This document shows positions 42,828-52,310 of a DNA stretch of 64,000 bases, piece after piece. The DNA comes from a bacterium. GTDB lineage: Bacteria > Electryoneota > B3-LCP. Both the position numbers and the translations under genes were made by a program. Under the pieces are notes generated by a model. That model was not told the DNA's origin. It saw only the letters and a program-made list of their open reading frames with translations, and searched no databases. Position 1 is the stretch's first letter; each line of letters opens with the position of its first letter. The stretch is taken from positions 1-64,000 of the forward strand of contig JAPKYS010000071.1 of the NCBI GenBank assembly GCA_026394195.1, read 5' to 3'.

Positions 42828-43886
42828 TCATTGCGGATCCATGACCACTTTAAGCCCTTCACCCTTGAGCTTGACGTCAAATCCCTTCTGGAATTCAGCC
42901 AGCGGAATGCGATGGGTGACGATTCGCTTCAGGGTGGGGAGGAGCCCTGCCTGCATCAGTCCAATCATGCGGAACCAGGTATCATAGGTTCTTCTGCCGA
43001 TAATACCATGGATGGTCAACCCTTTGAAGATGATGTCGCGAGTGAAATTAACCGTCAGGGGACGTTTGGGTAGTCCTAGCAGGACGACCTCGCCACCCAT
43101 GCGCACGCATTGGAAAAGATCCTCATATGCAGCGGGGTGTCCCGACATTTCGATGACCACGTCGACTCCCTTACGCGTTGAGTCGCTGCGACAATCATCA
43201 AGAAAACTCTGCCTGCCTTCGGGTGTACTGACATTGAAGACCTTATCAGCGCCATTTTCCTTCGCCATTTTCAGGAGTGTTTCGCTGATATCGGTCACCA
43301 GCACTTCGCTGGCTCCGCAGAGTTTCGCCGCTGCCGCGCCGATAATCCCGATCGGTCCTGCGCCCAGGACGGCAACTCGTTTGGAAGCAATTTCTATCGG
43401 TGTAATGGTATGGATGGCATTGCCGATGGCGTCCATGAAGGCGGCAACTTCGACGGGGATGTCAGCGGGGAGTTTGATGATATTGGATTCCGGGACGACG
43501 ACGTATTCGGCGAAACATCCGTCAGCATCGATGCCTTTGATGATGGTGTTGATGCAGACGTGTCCGTTGCCGGTGCGACAGTTGTAGCATTCCCCACATA
43601 GTATGTGCATTTCCGCCGACACGAAATCACCGACCCGGGTGCGCTTTACCGCCTTGCCTATCTCAACAACGTCTCCGCAGAACTCGTGTCCGGTGATGAC
43701 GGGCATGACCTTCTTCATGCGGGCAGCCAGATCGGGATCGCTTTTGTAGATATCCAGATCAGTTCCGCAGATGGCTGTTGCGCGAACGCGGATCAGTACG
43801 TCGGTGGGATTTACGATTTTAGGTTCGGGCGCGTCCTTTGTGAATTGCAGCCCGACCTCTGAGTTGGATTTAAGGATGGCTTTCAA
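42828..43886 (-). CDS. Zinc-dependent alcohol dehydrogenase, L-threonine 3-dehydrogenase-like
   Basis: A 352-residue MDR-family enzyme. The catalytic zinc ligands are in A-I-C-G-T-D and G-H-E-F-C-G. The structural zinc site is C-G-E-C-Y-N-C-R-T-G-N-G-H-V-C. The NAD-binding loop is G-A-G-P-I-G. D-A-I-G-N-A-I-H-T matches the threonine dehydrogenase D-P-x-G-N-A-x-H-T motif, so Tdh is the best guess. It would convert L-threonine to 2-amino-3-oxobutanoate. Sorbitol- or butanediol-type dehydrogenases are the alternatives. No 2-amino-3-ketobutyrate ligase lies nearby. Confidence 0.82.
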   Translation of the reverse strand: MKAILKSNSEVGLQFTKDAPEPKIVNPTDVLIRVRATAICGTDLDIYKSDPDLAARMKKVMPVITGHEFCGDVVEIGKAVKRTRVGDFVSAEMHILCGECYNCRTGNGHVCINTIIKGIDADGCFAEYVVVPESNIIKLPADIPVEVAAFMDAIGNAIHTITPIEIASKRVAVLGAGPIGIIGAAAAKLCGASEVLVTDISETLLKMAKENGADKVFNVSTPEGRQSFLDDCRSDSTRKGVDVVIEMSGHPAAYEDLFQCVRMGGEVVLLGLPKRPLTVNFTRDIIFKGLTIHGIIGRRTYDTWFRMIGLMQAGLLPTLKRIVTHRIPLAEFQKGFDVKLKGEGLKVVMDPQ

Positions 43887-43975
43887 GGTATATTCCTGAA
43901 TTTATTTTAAATTGAGTGATTCGTTCTGTCTATCTGATTTGCTTGATGCCGGTGCAAGAGTCGCTTCTACAACGA

Positions 43976-45889
43976 TCATCGATGCTTGAGCTGGCGCAAT
44001 TCACCAACTCTGACTGTAAGTCCTATCTGGTCAAAGTAATTGAGAATGGGTGTGGTAAATTTGCGGGTCGAGTTCAGTGCTTCACGCGCCTCGAAGAAGG
44101 CAATTTCCTCTTTCTGTTCAAAGAGCTTGAGTACGATCAGGCGCGCTTCCTCAACGCGTTTGGTATGGAAGATCAAAGCGCGGCCAATATCGATGGTCAA
44201 CTCCATCAAGTCACCACGGTCGACCAATCCGGAAATTACCTGGCGGATCTGTTCCGGTGGAGCTTCCAACGGTTCGACCAATTCCTCAAATTCCGGTGTG
44301 ACGAACGCGGCCTCCCAATAGATTTTCACGATTTTGGCTGCCAGCGATTCCTGCTGAGCGTTGAACTTGACCTGATGCCCATGAAGATGAACGAAAACGC
44401 CGCTCAGTTCGATTCTTTTTTCCTCGACTAAACGATTGATAAATGCATCATACAGAGCCGTGTCAACCCGGCCGAAAATTTTCCCCGCCAATTCTGAACG
44501 TTTGATCCCCATACGATGTGGGGATTCCTGATGAAAAGCCGTTACAACGGTTATCAGTTTGTCTCGGGCTTCTTCTACGACCTCTTCGTGCAAAACCCAA
44601 CTGGCGTTGGAACTGGATAACTTGAATAACTTGCCCGAATCCAGCAATTCAGCGATACTCGTCGCTACCTCGTTTTCTGGTCTGGACAGGGTTTTTGCTA
44701 TTACCGCAGAATTGAAAGGCTGGAAACCTCCCCGGCGGATAAGCTGCTCCACTAGATTGGTCGTACCACCTTCTTCGATGATCTCCAGGACTTCGAGATC
44801 TTCATCCGGTAGGTATTTCAATTTCTTCGGATGCACCTCCAGCACCTGCCCTCCCCCGATGGTGCGCCCGGGTGAATAATCGCGGATGACGAAGCGGTCG
44901 CCGATCTCGCATACGGTTGGACTCTCAAGACGTAGCTGGACGTAGCTGTGTTCACCCGGGAAGATCGGGCGTTTTTCCAATGGCACCGCCCGAGCTAAAT
45001 ATTCTGCCGTGCCCAGGTGAAGCCGGACTCGGTCTCGATTGGATAAAGGTCGTATGGTTGATTGCAGGTGGTGGTAACTGACGTTGAGCATATACGTGGG
45101 TTTGAAGTAACCTGCCGTCGCCAGTAGATCTCCGCGTTGAATTTGCGTCACGTCAACGTTCTGCAGGTTGATGGCTGCCCGTTCTCCGATGCGCGTCTGG
45201 GGAACTTCGACGTTGTGCACTTGAATTCGTTTTACCCGCGCCTCCAGTCCCTGGGGCATCAATTCCGCCCGGTCACCGGTTTTAAGAGTCCCTCCTAATA
45301 CGGTTCCTGCGATAACAGTCCCCGCTCCCCGTATGCTGAAAATCCGATCCGCATACATTCGGAAGACGCCACGATCCGCGCGTGTTGGTGTCTCCGCAGC
45401 CATCTGTAGGATGGCGCTCTTAAGGTCTTCGATCCCCTTTCCACTTAAGCTATCGACTCGAAAGATGGGAGCATTTTCGAGAAAAGAACCTTTCAGCCTC
45501 TGGCGGACGTCATCATCAACAAGGTCCAGCCAATCCGGATCGACCATATCGATTTTAGTTAATGCCACCAGCCCACGGTTGACCTCGAACAGTTTAAGTA
45601 TCTCAAAATGCTCTTCGGTTTGAGGCATGAACCCGTCGTCTGCCGCGATGACAAAGAGTACTGCGTCCACCGTGGCTGCGCCCGAGAGCATGTTCTTGAT
45701 GAACTTCTCATGCCCCGGCACGTCGATGAAGGTGATGTCCTGACCCAGGAAGGCAAAGCCCAGGTCGATGGTCATCTCGCGCTCTTTTTCTTCTTGCAGA
45801 CGGTCAGGATCAGTGCCGGTCAGCGCCTTGATTAACGACGACTTGCCATGATCAACGTGTCCTGCCGTTCCAATGACGGTGTGGTGCAT
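43976..45889 (-). CDS. selB: Selenocysteine-specific translation elongation factor SelB
   Basis: A 637-residue factor that carries Sec-tRNA to UGA codons with a SECIS hairpin. EF-Tu-like domain I has G1 G-T-A-G-H-V-D-H-G-K-S-S-L, T-I-D-L-G-F-A, D-V-P-G-H-E-K-F and T-K-I-D. Domains II-III follow, and four winged-helix domains fill the C-terminus (about 380-637) that bind the SECIS RNA. Its own promoter lies at 45918-45946. It directly supports selenocysteine reading of the two TGA-containing genes 5.5 kb downstream. selA, selD and the Sec tRNA are not in the window. Confidence 0.96.
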   Translation of the reverse strand: MHHTVIGTAGHVDHGKSSLIKALTGTDPDRLQEEKEREMTIDLGFAFLGQDITFIDVPGHEKFIKNMLSGAATVDAVLFVIAADDGFMPQTEEHFEILKLFEVNRGLVALTKIDMVDPDWLDLVDDDVRQRLKGSFLENAPIFRVDSLSGKGIEDLKSAILQMAAETPTRADRGVFRMYADRIFSIRGAGTVIAGTVLGGTLKTGDRAELMPQGLEARVKRIQVHNVEVPQTRIGERAAINLQNVDVTQIQRGDLLATAGYFKPTYMLNVSYHHLQSTIRPLSNRDRVRLHLGTAEYLARAVPLEKRPIFPGEHSYVQLRLESPTVCEIGDRFVIRDYSPGRTIGGGQVLEVHPKKLKYLPDEDLEVLEIIEEGGTTNLVEQLIRRGGFQPFNSAVIAKTLSRPENEVATSIAELLDSGKLFKLSSSNASWVLHEEVVEEARDKLITVVTAFHQESPHRMGIKRSELAGKIFGRVDTALYDAFINRLVEEKRIELSGVFVHLHGHQVKFNAQQESLAAKIVKIYWEAAFVTPEFEELVEPLEAPPEQIRQVISGLVDRGDLMELTIDIGRALIFHTKRVEEARLIVLKLFEQKEEIAFFEAREALNSTRKFTTPILNYFDQIGLTVRVGELRQLKHR

Positions 45890-45917
45890 GAATCTAATTT
45901 TTAGAATTTATCATTCA

Positions 45918-45946
45918 AATATACTGTCTGGATGTTGCCAAGTCAA
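45918..45946 (-). promoter_or_regulatory. Promoter of selB
   Basis: Minus strand TTGACT (45946-45941), 17-base spacer, TATATT (45923-45918). The predicted leader is about 22 bases. Confidence 0.7.
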
Positions 45947-45988
45947 GCAGATTTCCATCGATTCGGAAATATACTTGAAATTTTCACA

Positions 45989-47392
45989 CTACAATCCAGG
46001 TTTCGTCATGGACCAGGGATCCAGAATCTTATCCAGCTCCTTTTTCGGCAGGACACCCTTTTCCATGGCAATCTGGCGAACCGTTTTGCCCGTATTGTAC
46101 GCTTCCTTGGCTATAGCTGCGGCGGCATTGTATCCGATCTGCGGGCTAAGAGCAGTGCACATCGCCAGACTCTTCTCGATCAGTTCAGCGCAGCGTTCCT
46201 CGTTTGCCTCCAAACCAGTGATACATTTAGCGGTGAATGCCGCGACCGCATTGCTGAGCAGTTCTATGGATTGCAGCAGGTTGTGCGTCATCAGCGGCAT
46301 CATCACGTTCAGCTCGAAATTGCCGGAGAGACCGCCCAGGGTGATCGCTGCATCGTTTCCTATAACCTGAGCGCATGCCTGCAATAAGGCTTCAGCCATA
46401 ACCGGATTGACTTTTCCCGGCATGATCGACGATCCCGGCTGCACCGGGTGTATCGAGATTTCACCGAATCCGCAGCGGGGACCGCAGCCCAGCCAGCGGA
46501 CGTCGTTGGCGATTTTTATCAAGCTGACTGCCAGCGCCTTTAATGCTCCGCTGGTTTCGACGATGGCGTCGCGCGCGCCCTGTGCTTCAAAGTGATTGTT
46601 CGCTTCTCGAAAGCTCAGTCCGGTGAGTTTATTCAGTTTATCAATCGTCTTTCCGGGAAAATCGGGATGCATGTTGATACCGGTGCCTACTGCGGTGCCT
46701 CCTAACGCCAGTTCCGAAAGATGGTCCTCGCAGTTTTCCAGCCGCCCAATGCCGTGTTTGATCATGGAAGCATAACCGCTGAATTCCTGACCCAGGCGCA
46801 CCGGTGTAGCGTCCTGAAGATGGGTTCTGCCGATTTTCAGGACTCGATCGAAATCCTCTGCTTTCCGGCTCAGCGTTCGTTGTAGTTTTTCCAGCGTTGG
46901 AATTAGTTTCCCTTCGATCTGATCCAGCGTCGCTATGTGCATGCAGCTGGGAATCACGTCGTTGCTGGACTGGCAGATATTGACGTGATCGTTGGGGTGC
47001 ACCGGTTTCATGTCGCCGATTTTTCCCCCCAGCAATTCATTGGCTCGATTGGCGATGACCTCATTGGCATTCATATTAGTCGAAGTACCTGACCCGGTCT
47101 GGAAGATATCCAAGACGAAATGCTCATCCCAATTGCCATCGACGACCTCTCGGGCGGCTTTGATAATCGCCTCGCTCAGTTTGGCGTCCAGTAACCTTAG
47201 TTCTGCATTGGTTTCAGCCGCCGCCAACTTGATCAATCCCAATGCGCGCAGAAAACTGCGGGGAAACCTGATCCCGCTTATCGGGAAATTCTCGACGGCT
47301 CGCTGAGTGGAAGCACCCCAATAAGCGCCTGCTTCCACCTTCATGTCACCCATCGAGTCCCGCTCGATCCTGTATTTTCTGGAGGTGCTCAT
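45989..47392 (-). CDS. fumC: Class II fumarate hydratase
   Basis: A 467-residue fumarase/aspartase-superfamily enzyme, fumarate to malate. The signature G-S-S-I-M-P-G-K-V-N-P is intact, as are the T-H-L-Q-D-A-T-P and G-S-G-T-S-T-N-M-N-A-N-E motifs. The length is standard. Substrate discrimination from aspartase rests on the fumarase-like T-H-L-Q-D-A segment and overall form. GAGG lies upstream of the ATG. Confidence 0.92.
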   Translation of the reverse strand: MSTSRKYRIERDSMGDMKVEAGAYWGASTQRAVENFPISGIRFPRSFLRALGLIKLAAAETNAELRLLDAKLSEAIIKAAREVVDGNWDEHFVLDIFQTGSGTSTNMNANEVIANRANELLGGKIGDMKPVHPNDHVNICQSSNDVIPSCMHIATLDQIEGKLIPTLEKLQRTLSRKAEDFDRVLKIGRTHLQDATPVRLGQEFSGYASMIKHGIGRLENCEDHLSELALGGTAVGTGINMHPDFPGKTIDKLNKLTGLSFREANNHFEAQGARDAIVETSGALKALAVSLIKIANDVRWLGCGPRCGFGEISIHPVQPGSSIMPGKVNPVMAEALLQACAQVIGNDAAITLGGLSGNFELNVMMPLMTHNLLQSIELLSNAVAAFTAKCITGLEANEERCAELIEKSLAMCTALSPQIGYNAAAAIAKEAYNTGKTVRQIAMEKGVLPKKELDKILDPWSMTKPGL

Positions 47393-47411
47393 ATCGCATC
47401 CTCAAGGTTGA

Positions 47412-48362
47412 TTAAACGTGATTGCGCAGCATCAATTCTGCCGGATGCGGATTCAGGTAGACCTGTTCTCGCAGATACGGCTGTTCGTATTTTCGCACGT
47501 AATGATTAAGCAGAGTCAAAGGCGCCATCAACGGAACGTAGCTCTGATGATAATTGGCGATGATTTCCAGCAATTCTTGTTTCTCATCCCCGGAAAGTTG
47601 CTGTTTAAAGTAACCCATCATGTGCATTAAAACGTTCGTGTTTTTCTTGATTGTCGTCCGTAATTTCAGCGCCTCAGTCATCAGGACCAAATACTTATTG
47701 TGAGCAGTTTTATGACCGGTCTGTTTCATCTGAGCGACCAGATTGCCCATCTCTCTCAGAAGTTGTTGGCTGTGCGACATGAAGAGCAGTTTGTGCCTGC
47801 TATGGAAATCGACCAGCCCTGCCGAACTGATACCGGCTTTGGTGTAATCTCTCCAGCGCTTTAGCGTAAAAACGCGCTCGATGAAATTCTCCCGAATGCT
47901 CGGATCATGTAAACGACCCTCATCTTCAACGGGCAGCAGCGGGTTATGTTTCATGAATATATCAGCGAAAATACCCCGTCCCTCCTTTAGCGGAATACCT
48001 TTATCCGGGTACACCTTGACTCTCTCAATGCCGCTGCTGGGAGATTTCGATTTAAAGATAAAACCACACAGCTCTTCGCTTGACATTCCTTTAACCCTAT
48101 CATTAGCCCAGTCAACCATCTTCTCTGTGTGATCAACCTGGGTTCGGACTGTCATCAGGCGAAGGTTTTGAGGATCTCCAACCAATCGCATCGCCTCACG
48201 CGGCACCGGCAAACCGCATTCAACTTCAGGGCAGATCGGCAGAAATTCAACGTATCGACCCAGCGTGTCCTTGATAAAATGGTCAAGTTTATGCCCACCG
48301 TCGTAGCGCACTTGTTCGCCTAACAGGCAGGAACTGATGCCTAATTTAAATTTTTCTTCCAC
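47412..48362 (-). CDS. DUF523-DUF1722 fusion protein (YbgA-like)
   Basis: A 316-residue two-domain protein. The N-terminal DUF523 has S-S-C-L-L-G-E-x-V-R-Y-D-G and the later C-P-E-V-E-C-G-L-P-x-P-R motif, three cysteines that could bind a metal or a redox centre. The C-terminal DUF1722 (YbgA) starts near 190 with R-H-K-L-L-F-M-S-H-S. This architecture is common, and DUF523 has been linked to 2-thiouracil metabolism. It starts with GTG (48362). Confidence 0.88.
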   Translation of the reverse strand: MEEKFKLGISSCLLGEQVRYDGGHKLDHFIKDTLGRYVEFLPICPEVECGLPVPREAMRLVGDPQNLRLMTVRTQVDHTEKMVDWANDRVKGMSSEELCGFIFKSKSPSSGIERVKVYPDKGIPLKEGRGIFADIFMKHNPLLPVEDEGRLHDPSIRENFIERVFTLKRWRDYTKAGISSAGLVDFHSRHKLLFMSHSQQLLREMGNLVAQMKQTGHKTAHNKYLVLMTEALKLRTTIKKNTNVLMHMMGYFKQQLSGDEKQELLEIIANYHQSYVPLMAPLTLLNHYVRKYEQPYLREQVYLNPHPAELMLRNHV

Positions 48363-48371
48363 GGTTTAACC

Positions 48372-50057
48372 TCAATGCCCGGATCGTGCGGCGGATTTTG
48401 AGAAAACGATCTTCCCACCGACAAAGGTGTAAAGAACTTCAATCGATGGAATTTGTGTAGATGCGACCTTGAAGACGTCTTGATCCAAGATTGTAAAATC
48501 CGCTAATTTACCCACTTTGATCGATCCCCGTCGCTGTTCAGCAAATTCCGCCTGGGCGGCATCCAGAGTGTATCCACGAATCGCCTGATCGAGAGTCATC
48601 CGTTCTTCCGGATACCAACCACCTTTGGGATTTCCCTGCAGATCCTGCCGAGTCACTGCCGCGTAAATACCCAGCAACGGGTTTGGCGATTCCACCGGAA
48701 AGTCAGAACCGCAGGCGATACGATTCCCCCGATCAAGTAAACTGCGCCAGGCATAAGCCCCCCTGATGCGCCGTGAACCCAGCCGTTTTTCAGCCCAAGA
48801 CATATCCGACGTGGCGTGGATGGGCTGCATGGCAGGTATGATTCCCAGCGTCTTAAACCGTGCCATATCTTCCGGAGCGACCACCTGACAATGTTCAATT
48901 CGCAGCCGGAGATCCTGCCCAGGGTAAGCTGACTGCGCTTTTTCGTAGACGTCCAGGACTTGATGATTGGCTGCGTCGCCGATGGCATGTGTGCAGACCT
49001 GGAATCCATGCTTAATAGCCGTCTCAGTCATCAGCTGGAGCTGTTCTGGCGGTGTCACCATGAGACCTCGATTGCCGGGGTCATCCGAATAGGGTTCAAG
49101 CAGAAAGGCCCCACGTGAACCCAGCGCTCCATCGGCATAAAGCTTGATGGAACGAATCGTCAGATAGCCCTGGGGGTCTACGCGGACGCCGAGCTTATAC
49201 TGCTCTTCGAGAAATTCCTCATCGTCCACGCTCAGTATCGCATTGACTCTCAGAGTTAGCTTGTGATCCTTAAGCAGCTTTTCATAAATCGTAAGTTTGG
49301 CGGAATCGACTCCGGCATCATGCACTCCCACCAATCCAAATCGATTGCATTCGGTCATGGCGGTTTTTGCCCAGCCTGACAGTTCATCTTGACTGGGCAC
49401 GGGCAGGTGCATCTCGATCAGATTGATGGCATTGTCGATAAAGACGCCGGTGGGGTTACCCGACTCATCACAGATAATTTTTCCACCTTCCGCATCAGGC
49501 GTCTTCGAACTGATATCGCAGAGCTTAAGGGCAGTCTGGTTGATCCAAACGGCATGACCGTCTACACGGCGCAGGTAAACTGGATTGGCTTCACTGCCGC
49601 GCAGATCCTGCCAGGATGGAAATCCAACCTTCTCCCAATCATTCTGATCCCAACCTCTACCGGAGATCCAAACTCCAGGTTTGGTTTGGCTCTGTTTTTT
49701 TAGAACCAGTTCCCTGATCTGCAGGGCGGACGATGTGCCGGTCAGATCAAGTTCACTTAGAGACCGTCCCAATGAGATCAAATGGGCGTGTGAGTCAATC
49801 AAACCGGGCAATACGCAGCCACCGGAAACTTCCAAGAGCTTCGTGCTGGCGTCCCGGTACCGGAGCGCTTCCGACGCTTTGCCCGCAAAAACAATCGTTC
49901 CCTGGTATATTACAACGGCTTCCACCTGCGGTTGCTCGGCTTCCAGGGTATAAATCGTCCCGCCGGTGATGATTAAATCAGCAGGAGGTGCGCTGTATGA
50001 AATTCCGGTTAAGGATATCAAGGAGAGGAGCATGATGCAATTTTTGATTGAATGAAT
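48372..50057 (-). CDS. Exported amidohydrolase family 3 protein (YtcJ-like)
   Basis: About 561 residues. A signal peptide covers about 1-23 (T-G-I-S-Y-S-A). The metal-dependent hydrolase domain has G-L-I-D-S-H-A-H-L near the N-terminus, the central metal ligands in T-H-A-I-G-D-A-A and R-I-E-H-C-Q, and G-S-D-F-P-V-E at the end. Such YtcJ-like enzymes hydrolyse amides or formamides; the substrate is open. I chose the ATG at 50057, which has GGAAG six bases upstream; an in-frame start at 50099 is less likely. Confidence 0.9.
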   Translation of the reverse strand: MHSIKNCIMLLSLISLTGISYSAPPADLIITGGTIYTLEAEQPQVEAVVIYQGTIVFAGKASEALRYRDASTKLLEVSGGCVLPGLIDSHAHLISLGRSLSELDLTGTSSALQIRELVLKKQSQTKPGVWISGRGWDQNDWEKVGFPSWQDLRGSEANPVYLRRVDGHAVWINQTALKLCDISSKTPDAEGGKIICDESGNPTGVFIDNAINLIEMHLPVPSQDELSGWAKTAMTECNRFGLVGVHDAGVDSAKLTIYEKLLKDHKLTLRVNAILSVDDEEFLEEQYKLGVRVDPQGYLTIRSIKLYADGALGSRGAFLLEPYSDDPGNRGLMVTPPEQLQLMTETAIKHGFQVCTHAIGDAANHQVLDVYEKAQSAYPGQDLRLRIEHCQVVAPEDMARFKTLGIIPAMQPIHATSDMSWAEKRLGSRRIRGAYAWRSLLDRGNRIACGSDFPVESPNPLLGIYAAVTRQDLQGNPKGGWYPEERMTLDQAIRGYTLDAAQAEFAEQRRGSIKVGKLADFTILDQDVFKVASTQIPSIEVLYTFVGGKIVFSKSAARSGH

Positions 50058-50125
50058 CATATACAACTTCCACCGCCGGTGAGTAGCCGAAGAGATCAAT
50101 TCGCCACGGTTTGCCCACTCGTGAT

Positions 50126-50154
50126 AAAAATACGTAAAACTACGTCGAATGTCA
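50126..50154 (-). promoter_or_regulatory. Promoter of the amidohydrolase gene
   Basis: Minus strand perfect TTGACA (50154-50149), 17-base spacer, TATTTT (50131-50126). Confidence 0.65.
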
Positions 50155-50289
50155 AGCGATATAATCAGCCACCTGTGTTGATTCTTAAAAAAATCTAAAC
50201 CGCCAATTCCTGTTCAGCGTTTTTTTTTACCCCTCGGAAAAGGTAGACCAGCTTACGCGGCAAAATATGCCGCTTCAGTCAAATTCGTT

Positions 50290-50318
50290 TTGATTTGTTC
50301 GTCCTATCTACTTAATAT
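50290..50318 (+). promoter_or_regulatory. Sigma-70-type promoter of the surface-glycan cluster
   Basis: TTGATT (50290-50295), 17-base spacer, TAATAT (50313-50318). It lies about 40 bases upstream of the sigma-54 element, so the cluster may have dual control. Confidence 0.5.
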
Positions 50319-50355
50319 ACAAACACTAATGAATTGCCAGCCCCCCATTTTCGAC

Positions 50356-50371
50356 TGGCACGTGCTTTGCT
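50356..50371 (+). promoter_or_regulatory. Sigma-54 (RpoN) promoter of the surface-glycan cluster
   Basis: C-TGGCACG (50355-50362), four bases, TTGCT (50367-50371) matches the -24/-12 consensus TGGCACG-N4-TTGCW without a mismatch. The start is predicted near 50382, about 60 bases before the ATG at 50445. No enhancer site for an activator was identified. Confidence 0.75.
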
Positions 50372-50444
50372 TTTTGCCGGAGTGACCAAGGGCGTGAGCT
50401 CGTTTGGCGCATTCAAAACACGCAAATCAATCTGCGGGGTCATC

Positions 50445-52295
50445 ATGGAGCCGAAAATCAGTGTCTGCATTCCACATTACAACGGCAGGGACGTTATTTC
50501 CCGGTGTCTGCGCAGTATCTTTACGCAAACTGTCTTCAACCCGGCTGACGTCGAAATCGTCGTGGTGGACGACTGTTCAACCGATGGTTCCTTTGATGTT
50601 TTACAGGAATATGCCCGGGACAAGGTCATTAAGCTGCTGCGCAACGAAACCAGATTGGGCTTGACCTCAAATTGGAATCGAGCCCTGCGGGAAGGCAGGG
50701 GCGAGGTGGTCTGTCTGCTGCATCAGGATGACTGGTATGATCAGCACACTCTATCTACAGTCATTGCCCTCTTCCAACAGCATTACGATCTCGCCATGGC
50801 GTCCTTCGGACAGGTCCATCATCCCGCTGACGGCAGTCCCAGCAAAGAGGCTCCCCGGCTGCAGATCGGCTTGTTCCCCGGATTAAAATATTTCCAGCTC
50901 AACATGAATCTGCAGGATACCCCTGCTCCCAGCACAGCGTTTTTCCGGCGGAGTTATCTTTCAGCCTTGGACGTATACTACGACCCGCAATATCTGTTCT
51001 GTTCTGAGTTGGATCTCTATTTACGACTTTCATTAATGTACCAGGAAGCAAAATTTGCCCATGATTCAGCGAATCTGGTGCAGCGTGGCCTGAGCGCTGA
51101 ACGGTTTTCAGTTCGGCACCCCGGCTATCGGATTCTGGACTTCTGCAGAATTCTAAAAACGTACTTACCCCTCCTCAATAAAGATGGTGATGGTGAAATC
51201 ACTTTAGACGCGGCTCGCCGACAGATTGTAGCGGATGTGAAAGCGATGGTGAAATTGGGGGATATGTCCCAGTTGAAGATGGTAATGGAGAACAGCGATT
51301 TCCAAAATTGGATACGGAGCGAGCCGCGCCACGAAGTGATGATTATGCAAACACTTCAGGAAATTATAAATTCCTCTCCCGGAGTTAAGGTCATGCGTAA
51401 ATTGGATCTTCGCCCCCTCCCCGAAAAGCCTAGAGAGTCCGACCAGGTGAAAATCAACCAGCGCTCTCGATACGTTTCCGACGTCCTTTTTACGCCCGTA
51501 CTGATCGTCGGTTTCCATCATGCTGGAACCCGGTTGATTTCTCAATTCCTGCAGGATATGGGTGTATTTCAGGTCGTGGATCGCCAGACTTCCATATGGG
51601 GATATATCCAGGATTTAAATACTGAAATTCTGCCGGGTTGGAATGATCCCCAAGCGCTCCGCAGCTTCGATCATCACGAAGGATCCTTTAAAATTTCCCC
51701 GCTGCAAATCGCCGATCTCTTAGTCAAGAAGGGCTATCACGGCAATACTCTATGGGGACACAGTGACCCACGCACTTGCGCCACCCTCGACGCCTGGCTT
51801 GAAGCGTTCCCTTCAGCGAGTGTAGTCCATATCATGCGTGATCCGCTGGACGTTCTTGGAACCCTGCCTGAAGATTATGCCAAATTTACGCCGGGAAACC
51901 ACCTGCCGCAGGAAGACCTGCCCTTCTGGGCTGATCTGTGGATGGCATATTTGGAACGCATTCTCGCCGCGGCTCCAGGAGCGGAAAAATTTATCGAGCT
52001 TCGCTTTGAAGATCTCTGCCTCCAACCCAGGCTTGAGATGCTGCGGTTGGCTCACGATCTGGGGCTTCCCGACAATAATTCTGTGAAGTTGGATGGTATC
52101 AAATCCGGCAAGATTGGAATTCATGCGAAATGGATCGAAGAGGGACGCTTGGATCCCACAGACGTCGAACTTCTAAAAGTCGTGCTTGGCGACTATCGCC
52201 AACGCTACGGGTATGGGATTTCTACAGCACATCGCGCCAAAAGAAGAGCCGCTCAGGAAACAACACCCGAGTCCGAATCAGTTCCGGCAATATAA
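50445..52295 (+). CDS. Glycosyltransferase family 2 - sulfotransferase fusion
   Basis: A 616-residue fusion. The N-terminal GT-A domain (1-260) has S-V-C-I-P-H-Y-N-G, V-V-D-D-C-S-T-D-G-S and the metal-binding L-H-Q-D-D-W. The C-terminal sulfotransferase-like domain (about 345-600) has the 5'-phosphosulfate loop G-F-H-H-A-G-T-R-L (near 350) and the 3'-phosphate site H-I-M-R-D-P-L-D (near 464). It probably adds a sugar and a sulfate to the same glycan. I prefer the ATG at 50445 because it starts the GT2 fold; upstream codons to 50334 overlap the promoter. It is the first gene of the cluster. Confidence 0.87.
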   Translation: MEPKISVCIPHYNGRDVISRCLRSIFTQTVFNPADVEIVVVDDCSTDGSFDVLQEYARDKVIKLLRNETRLGLTSNWNRALREGRGEVVCLLHQDDWYDQHTLSTVIALFQQHYDLAMASFGQVHHPADGSPSKEAPRLQIGLFPGLKYFQLNMNLQDTPAPSTAFFRRSYLSALDVYYDPQYLFCSELDLYLRLSLMYQEAKFAHDSANLVQRGLSAERFSVRHPGYRILDFCRILKTYLPLLNKDGDGEITLDAARRQIVADVKAMVKLGDMSQLKMVMENSDFQNWIRSEPRHEVMIMQTLQEIINSSPGVKVMRKLDLRPLPEKPRESDQVKINQRSRYVSDVLFTPVLIVGFHHAGTRLISQFLQDMGVFQVVDRQTSIWGYIQDLNTEILPGWNDPQALRSFDHHEGSFKISPLQIADLLVKKGYHGNTLWGHSDPRTCATLDAWLEAFPSASVVHIMRDPLDVLGTLPEDYAKFTPGNHLPQEDLPFWADLWMAYLERILAAAPGAEKFIELRFEDLCLQPRLEMLRLAHDLGLPDNNSVKLDGIKSGKIGIHAKWIEEGRLDPTDVELLKVVLGDYRQRYGYGISTAHRAKRRAAQETTPESESVPAI

Positions 52296-52310
52296 ATCTT
52301 TGAAGCAGAC

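Noticed and set aside
43887..43975. Sec tRNA (selC) next to selB
   Set aside because: No tRNA-like cloverleaf or T-loop consensus was found in the gaps on either side of selB.
50334..50444. Extended N-terminus for the glycosyltransferase-sulfotransferase
   Set aside because: These codons cover the sigma-54 promoter, and the GT2 fold starts right after the ATG at 50445.
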